Shown piece after piece: positions 59,406-64,000 of a stretch of DNA of 64,000 bases. Every line of letters begins with the position of its first letter. Position 1 is the first letter of the stretch. A program made the position numbers and the translations under genes. Below the pieces are notes generated by a model. It saw nothing but the letters and a program-made list of their open reading frames with translations. It was not told the DNA's origin and made no database searches. Origin of the DNA: Comamonas sp. BIGb0124 (GTDB taxonomy: Bacteria > Pseudomonadota > Gammaproteobacteria > Burkholderiales > Burkholderiaceae_C); assembly GCF_003752175.1 (NCBI RefSeq), contig NZ_RJVF01000011.1:124001-188000 (forward strand). The letters run 5' to 3'.

Positions 59406-60371
59406 TCAGCCCTCGAGCGCCTGCCACATCTGCCGGTCGCGCTCGGCCGTCCAGATGCGCGGGTGCTCGTGTCCCGTCGCCTCGTCATAGGCCCGGGTCA
59501 CATCGAAGGGCATGCAATGGTCGAAGATCACCCAGTGGCCGTAACGCGGCTTGAGCGCGGCATAGGTCTCCTGGTAGATGGCCTTGAGGTCCAGTCCACG
59601 TGCCACGCCGTTGTTGACCAGGGTGTAGACATCGCTGACGAAGGCCCGCGTGCCGGCGATCGCCTGCGACACCGTCTCGGGCGTCTGCAAGGCGTCGCCG
59701 CGGCCGGGCACGAGCTTGTGAAATGCGAGGGCCGCCAGACGGTCGAGCGTGGCCGGCCAATCCCGGAAATAGCAGTCGCCGGCATACGCCGTGCTCTCGA
59801 ACTCGACCAGGTCGCCGGCAAAGCAGACTTTTTCGTCCTCGATGTAGGCGATGGTGTCGCCCTTGGTGTGGCCACGGCCGATCTGCGCGACGGTCACCTC
59901 CACACTGCCCAGCCACAGGCTCATGCGGCCCTCGAAAGTCAGCGTGGGCCAGGTCAGGCCATCCGGCACCGACTCGACGGCCCGGAACAGCCGCGGAAAA
60001 CGCCCGATCTCGCTGGCCTTGTCCTGCTCGCCGCGCTCGACGATCAGGTCGTAGGTGTCGCGGCTGGCAATGATCTGCTGCGCGCCCTCCTGCACATAGG
60101 CCGAGGCACCCAGCACCCGCACGGCGTGGTAATGCGACAGCAGCACGTACTTGATGGGCTTGTCGGTCACGCCGCGGATGTGGCGGATCAGATCCTGCGC
60201 CATGGCGGGCGTGGCCAGGGTGTCGACCACCATCACGGCATCGTCGCCGATGAACACACCGGTGTTGGGATCGCCTTCGGCGGTGTAGGCCCAGGCATGG
60301 GCGCTGAGTTGCTCGAAACGGGTCTTCTTGTCCGCCAGATCGGCATGGGAAGCGAATGTCTTGGTGTTCAC
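59406..60371 (-). CDS. MBL-fold metallo-hydrolase-like protein with altered metal motif
   Basis: The 321-residue protein has the metallo-beta-lactamase fold: the first strand GVFIGDDAVMVVDTLAT, a metal motif YVLLSHYHAVRVLGASAY, GRGHTKGDTIAYI and VCFAGDLVEFES. The canonical HxHxDH is HYHAVR here, so the Asp and third His of the second metal site are replaced. I start at GTG 60371 because AGGAC precedes it; an ATG at 60422 would lie inside a palindromic operator. It is the first gene of the aromatic operon, divergent from the IclR regulator. It may hydrolyse a ring-derived ester or lactone, or bind a single metal; this is not proved. Confidence 0.82.
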   Translation of the reverse strand: MNTKTFASHADLADKKTRFEQLSAHAWAYTAEGDPNTGVFIGDDAVMVVDTLATPAMAQDLIRHIRGVTDKPIKYVLLSHYHAVRVLGASAYVQEGAQQIIASRDTYDLIVERGEQDKASEIGRFPRLFRAVESVPDGLTWPTLTFEGRMSLWLGSVEVTVAQIGRGHTKGDTIAYIEDEKVCFAGDLVEFESTAYAGDCYFRDWPATLDRLAALAFHKLVPGRGDALQTPETVSQAIAGTRAFVSDVYTLVNNGVARGLDLKAIYQETYAALKPRYGHWVIFDHCMPFDVTRAYDEATGHEHPRIWTAERDRQMWQALEG

Positions 60372-60404
60372 GGCGCGGTCCTGTTCGATTCGGAATTTGT
60401 TTTG

Positions 60405-60420
60405 GACTAATCGATTAGTC
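60405..60420. promoter_or_regulatory. GACTAATCGATTAGTC palindrome, candidate IclR operator
   Basis: A perfect 16-bp palindrome lies between the MBL-fold gene and the divergent iclR-type gene, 34 bp before the GTG start of the former. Extended bases TTG...CAA continue the symmetry with one mismatch. It is the most likely binding site for the divergent regulator. Confidence 0.6.
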
Positions 60421-60457
60421 AATGACGAATGATGCGCATATTAGTATTCGGATTCGC

Positions 60458-60478
60458 GGCTGTCCACGAGGGACAGCC
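60458..60478. promoter_or_regulatory. GGCTGTCC-N5-GGACAGCC inverted repeat upstream of the IclR gene
   Basis: Perfect 8-bp arms with loop ACGAG lie ~30 bases before the iclR-type start, followed by CGCTTTT. It could be a second operator or an RNA hairpin in the leader. Confidence 0.4.
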
Positions 60479-60506
60479 CGCTTTTCCTTGCAATCGCGGG
60501 TAAACC

Positions 60507-61385
60507 ATGAACGACAACGAGGTCCGGTCCACCGGAGCCGACGACGACGCGCCGGCGGCGCGTCAGGCCCGCAAGGGCCGCACGCCAACGGACGAGCGCC
60601 GCGGCATCCAGAGCGTGGAGGTCGGCGGACAGCTGCTGCGTGCGCTGGCCGAGCATGGCCGCCCGATGGCGCTCAAGGAACTGGCGCAGGAAGCCCGCAT
60701 GGCGGCTGCCAAGGCCCATCCCTATCTGGTGAGCTATGGCCGCATGGGGCTGGTGGAGCAGGAGGCGGTCAGCGGTCGCTACCGCTTGGGGCCGCTGGCG
60801 CTGCAGATGGGGCTCATCAGCCTGCAGCAGGCCAGCCCCGTGCACGTGGCCACGCCCGCACTGGCGCCCTTGGCGCTGCGGCTCGGGCAGACCACGGCGC
60901 TGTCGGTCTGGAGCGGCCGCGGCCCCACCATCGTGCGTGTGGAGGAGTCGCCGGCGGTGCTGTTCGCCAGCATGCGGCACGGCACGGTGTTTTCGCTCAC
61001 GGCCACGGCGACAGGCCGGCTGTTCGCGGCCTATCTCGAGCGCAAGCGGGTCAAGGAACTGTTCGAGGAAGAACGCGCCGCCGAACGTGGCCGCGCGGCA
61101 TTGAAGGAGCCGGGGGCACCGGTGCGCGCGCGCGCGCCGTCATGGGCCGGCTTCGAGCGGCAGCTCGACGAAGTCTGTACGCAAGGCATCAGCCGCTCGG
61201 CCGAGGGCCTGGTCAGCGGCATCAACGCCATGGCGGTGCCGGTGTTCGATGCCACCGGCGCCATCGTGCTGGGCATCACGGCCGTCGGCCCCATCGGCAC
61301 CTTCGATGCCGGCTGGGACGGCGGCATCGCGCGTGAACTCAAGCGGCAGGCCGCCGAACTCTCGCGCAAGCTGGGCGCGGCCTGA
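60507..61385 (+). CDS. IclR family transcriptional regulator
   Basis: The 292-residue regulator has an N-terminal winged helix (SVEVGGQLLRALAEHGRPM, LKELAQEARMAAAKAHPYLV) after a ~30-residue charged leader. The C-terminal IclR effector domain has ALSVWSGRGPTIVRVEESPA, TATGRLFAAYL and ISRSAEGLVSGINAMAVPVF. IclR proteins often control aromatic degradation operons. It is divergent from the MBL/hydroxylase/decarboxylase operon, and a perfect palindrome lies in between. The effector is probably the pathway's aromatic acid, but that is inference. Confidence 0.92.
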   Translation: MNDNEVRSTGADDDAPAARQARKGRTPTDERRGIQSVEVGGQLLRALAEHGRPMALKELAQEARMAAAKAHPYLVSYGRMGLVEQEAVSGRYRLGPLALQMGLISLQQASPVHVATPALAPLALRLGQTTALSVWSGRGPTIVRVEESPAVLFASMRHGTVFSLTATATGRLFAAYLERKRVKELFEEERAAERGRAALKEPGAPVRARAPSWAGFERQLDEVCTQGISRSAEGLVSGINAMAVPVFDATGAIVLGITAVGPIGTFDAGWDGGIARELKRQAAELSRKLGAA

Positions 61386-61424
61386 CCGGCCGACGCGCCG
61401 GGCCCAGCCGCATGCCGCAGGGGA

Positions 61425-62726
61425 TCAGGGGTAGATGCCCCGTTCCGCGCGGGCCATCAGGATGCGTTCGCACGCCACAGCGAAGGTCGCCGTGCGCAGG
61501 CCGATCTTGTGCTGGCTGGCGGTGGTCCAGATGTGCTCGAGCGCATCGCGCATGATCTTGTCGAGCCGCACGTTGATCTCGTCTTCGGTCCAGTAGAAGC
61601 TGTTGAAATCCTGCACCCACTCGAAGTAGCTCACCGTCACGCCGCCGGCATTGCAGATCACGTCGGGCACGACCAGGATGTCGCGTTTCTCGAACACGTC
61701 GTCGGCCTCGGGCAGCGTCGGGCCGTTGGCGCCTTCGAGCACCAGCTTGGCCTTGATGCGCTTGGCGCGCTCGGCATTGATCTGGCCTTCCAGCGCGGCC
61801 GGGATGAGGATGTCGGTCTCGACGTCCCAGAACTTCTCGTTGTCGATCAGTTGGGCGCCCTTCTTCTTGGCGTATGAGGCGATGCCGCCTTCGCGCTTGA
61901 CGATGGCCAGCGCCTCGACGATGTCGAAGCCCTCGGGCGCCACCACGGTGCCTGTGTGGTCCTGCACGGCCACCACCAGGCTGCCCGCACTCGCGAACAG
62001 CTCGGCGGCGGTGCCGCCCACATTGCCCAGGCCCTGAACCGCCACGCGTGCGCCCTTGAGCTCGAGGCCGATGCGCTTGGCCGCTTCGCAGCCGGTCACG
62101 TACACGCCGCGGCCCGTGGCCTTGACGCGTCCGAGCGAGCCGCCCAGATGCACGGGCTTGCCGGTGACCACGCCGGTGGAGGTGTGGCCGGTGTTCATCG
62201 AATAGGTGTCCATCATCCAGGCCATGATCTGGCCGTTGGTGTTGACGTCGGGCGCGGGAATGTCGCGCTGCGGGCCGATGATGATGCCGATCTCGCTGGT
62301 GTAGCGGCGCGTCAGCCGCTCGAGTTCCTTGGTCGACAGTTCGGACGGATCGACCCGGACACCGCCTTTGGCGCCGCCGAACGGCAGGCCCACGGCCGCA
62401 GTCTTGATGGTCATCCAGGCCGACAGTGCCATGACTTCGTCGAGGCTGACATCGGGATGGAAACGAATGCCGCCCTTGCCCGGACCGCGCGAGAGGTTGT
62501 GCTGGACACGGAACCCCTCGAAATGCCGGATGCTGCCGTCGTCCATCTCGACGGGCACGTCGACGATCAGCGAACGCTTCGGCCGCTTGAGCGAATCCAC
62601 CCACTTGGCCAGGTGGCCGAGGTAGGGCACGACACGGTCGATCTGTGCGAGGTAGATGGCCCAGGCGCTGTGGGCGTCGGTGCTGGCAAAAGACAGGGGT
62701 TTGGAGGCGGGGGTCTTGGCGGGCAT
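61425..62726 (-). CDS. gdhA: Glutamate dehydrogenase (Glu/Leu/Phe/Val family)
   Basis: The 433-residue enzyme interconverts glutamate and 2-oxoglutarate plus ammonia. Motifs are [20 protein letters not shown], the catalytic Lys region [15 protein letters not shown], the Rossmann loop [16 protein letters not shown], and [18 protein letters not shown]. Length fits the NAD-type small hexameric GDH. I start at 62726 (MPAKTPASK); the longer frame is unconserved. It converges on the iclR gene. It may serve the glutamate released by the operons elsewhere in the window, though it has its own transcription unit. Confidence 0.94.
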   Translation of the reverse strand: MPAKTPASKPLSFASTDAHSAWAIYLAQIDRVVPYLGHLAKWVDSLKRPKRSLIVDVPVEMDDGSIRHFEGFRVQHNLSRGPGKGGIRFHPDVSLDEVMALSAWMTIKTAAVGLPFGGAKGGVRVDPSELSTKELERLTRRYTSEIGIIIGPQRDIPAPDVNTNGQIMAWMMDTYSMNTGHTSTGVVTGKPVHLGGSLGRVKATGRGVYVTGCEAAKRIGLELKGARVAVQGLGNVGGTAAELFASAGSLVVAVQDHTGTVVAPEGFDIVEALAIVKREGGIASYAKKKGAQLIDNEKFWDVETDILIPAALEGQINAERAKRIKAKLVLEGANGPTLPEADDVFEKRDILVVPDVICNAGGVTVSYFEWVQDFNSFYWTEDEINVRLDKIMRDALEHIWTTASQHKIGLRTATFAVACERILMARAERGIYP

Positions 62727-63040
62727 GGTGTACCGAAGGAAAACGAAGGACGGGGATCGTCGCTTTCGACGGTCGCCATCATGTGCGCGAAAGCCCCGGA
62801 TCGGCACGGCTGGGCCCATGCAACTTGTGCATGGTGCGATGCAGCAGACGCCATCATGGGCAACCGCTCTGCGCCGGTCGGGGCTGTCGTCCCAGAGGAC
62901 GGCCGACGATGCCATGGTGCGCGAGCCGCAAATCGCCGCCTGTCGGCCGACATGCCGAATCCGGCCAACGCCCGCCGGCCTGTCGCCACGGCGCATCAGC
63001 CGGCAAGTACCGACGCGTTAGCGGGGTGCGTCTTGCCGTT
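62727..63040. other. Intergenic region upstream of glutamate dehydrogenase
   Basis: This 314-bp stretch has no gene I can support. A small hairpin (CGTCG-CTTT-CGACG near 62769) lies in the probable leader of the dehydrogenase. I see no clear promoter, and no terminator for the CoA-transferase gene, which ends at the other side. Confidence 0.45.
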
Positions 63041-64000
63041 TCAGGCAATCACGCCGCGCGCCCGCCAGGCGGCCTGTGCGGCACCGTCCACACCCAGCTC
63101 GTCCAGCACCTGCGCGGTGTGTTCGCCCAGCGCGGGCGGGGCGTGGCGCAGCACCGGCGGCGTGGCCGACAGCCGAATCGGACTGGCCACGCTGCGGATG
63201 GCCAGTCCGTCCGCGCGGGTCTGCGTCACGGCCAGTTCGCGGGCCTGGACCTGCGCATCGGCAAAGGCCTGGCCGATGTCGTTGATGGGGCCGCACGGCA
63301 CGGCGCAGGTCTCCAGCAGCGCGATCCAGTCGGCCGTGGTGCGCTCGCGCGTCACGGCCTGCAGCAGCGGCAGCAGAACCGCGCGGTGGCGCACCCGCAG
63401 CGTGTTGGTCAGGAAACGCGCATCGGCGGCCAGTCCGGGCCGGTCGGCCGCCATGCAGAACCGGGCGAACTGGCCGTCGTTGCCGATGGCCAGCAGCATG
63501 GCGCCATCGGCCGTGGGAAAGTCCTCGTAAGGGGCCAGGCTGGGGTGCACGTTGCCCATGCGCTGCGGGGTCTCGCCGGTGTTGAGGAAAGCCGCCGCCT
63601 GGTTGGCGAGCACCGCCATGCCCACGTCGAGCAGCGCCATGTCGATGTGCTGGCCCCGGCCGCTCGCCCGGCGCGCCTCGAGCGCGGCCAGGATGGCACT
63701 CGAGGCATAGGTCCCCGTGAACAGATCGATCACCGCCACCCCCACCTTGAGCGGTCCGCCGCCCGCCTCCCGATCGGCGCGGCCGGTGATGCTCATCATG
63801 CCGCTCATGGCCTGGATCATGAGGTCGTAGCCCGCGCGTGCGGCATAGGGTCCGGTCTGCCCGAAACCCGTGATCGAGCAATAGACCAGGCCCGGGTTCA
63901 GCGCGGACAGGCTGTCGTAGTCCAGTCCGTAGCGCTGCAGGCCGCCGACCTTGAAGTTCTCGACCACCACATCGCTGCGCGCGGCCAGTTGCCGCACCAG
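63041..64000 (-). CDS. CaiB/BaiF family III CoA-transferase, C-terminal part (5' end outside window)
   Basis: The frame is open to the window edge and gives ~319 residues. The start lies beyond it. Family features are the truncated N-terminal region SDVVVENFKVGGLQRYGLDY, NPGLVYCSITGFGQTGPYAA, the catalytic Asp in RAGYDLMIQAMSGMMSITG, and RGQHIDMALLDVGMAVLANQ. These enzymes move CoA between carboxylic acids, for example in carnitine, oxalate or aromatic acid pathways. The partner acid cannot be deduced from this part. It is transcribed leftward toward the glutamate dehydrogenase gene but is separated from it by 314 bp. Confidence 0.93.
   Translation of the reverse strand: MVRQLAARSDVVVENFKVGGLQRYGLDYDSLSALNPGLVYCSITGFGQTGPYAARAGYDLMIQAMSGMMSITGRADREAGGGPLKVGVAVIDLFTGTYASSAILAALEARRASGRGQHIDMALLDVGMAVLANQAAAFLNTGETPQRMGNVHPSLAPYEDFPTADGAMLLAIGNDGQFARFCMAADRPGLAADARFLTNTLRVRHRAVLLPLLQAVTRERTTADWIALLETCAVPCGPINDIGQAFADAQVQARELAVTQTRADGLAIRSVASPIRLSATPPVLRHAPPALGEHTAQVLDELGVDGAAQAAWRARGVIA

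Noticed and set aside
61127-61138. Alternating GC run (CGCGCGCGCGCC) inside the IclR gene
   Set aside because: Codes for Arg-Ala repeats in frame and is ordinary for this composition; no evidence for a Z-DNA role.

Overview
The window is about 64 kb of GC-rich DNA packed with chromosomal genes. I saw no rRNA, tRNA, insertion sequence, phage gene or CRISPR array. The gene content suggests a Burkholderiales betaproteobacterium, perhaps Alcaligenaceae: an orphan Bug-type binding protein, a BfeA/FepA-like receptor, AzlCD, DctB/DctD-type regulators and TAGAAT-like -10 elements. This placement is inference from gene style, not a database match.

Layout. 0-10 kb holds housekeeping genes: the 3' part of recQ, fpr, a double-AAA ATPase, threonine ammonia-lyase, a YbdG/MscS channel, a small exported protein, a flavin reductase and rlpA. 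10.4-24 kb is one long leftward operon with a divergent GntR regulator. It encodes an aminotransferase, 5-oxoprolinase PxpB/C/A, a peptide-type ABC importer, an N-carbamoyl-amino-acid/allantoate-type amidohydrolase, a D-2-hydroxyacid dehydrogenase, N-formylglutamate deformylase and a VOC protein. Several of its enzymes release glutamate from N-blocked forms. 24-25.6 kb has two membrane proteins. 25.7-33.4 kb is an iron-uptake island: isochorismate synthase, isochorismatase and DHB dehydrogenase (2,3-dihydroxybenzoate synthesis), Fur-like boxes, a TetR regulator, a catecholate TonB receptor and a methyltransferase. 33.4-39.6 kb has a D-amino-acid dehydrogenase, a GltI-like binding protein, fmt, azlCD and pgk.

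39.6-50 kb looks like an acidic-amino-acid uptake and sensing locus. Two GltI/AatJ-like binding proteins, a DctB/AauS-type kinase, a sigma-54 response regulator and a lipoprotein gamma-glutamyltransferase are arranged around two nearly identical sigma-54 promoters. Upstream of these lie a hydroxyaspartate-dehydratase-like enzyme, an ornithine-cyclodeaminase-family reductase and a YheO-type regulator.

50-61.4 kb is a probable aromatic-acid operon under a divergent IclR regulator: an MFS transporter, a ketopantoate-reductase-like enzyme, an aldehyde dehydrogenase, a benzoylformate decarboxylase, a Bug binding protein, DUF2783, an MhpA-like flavin hydroxylase and an MBL-fold protein with a degenerate metal motif. 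The window ends with glutamate dehydrogenase and a truncated family III CoA-transferase.

Taken together, much of the window serves uptake and release of glutamate: masked glutamate through the Pxp/HutG operon, gamma-glutamyl compounds through GGT, and free acidic amino acids through the GltI-like proteins. Glutamate dehydrogenase and aminotransferases would carry the product onward. The two systems most worth testing are the masked-glutamate operon and the sigma-54 locus.
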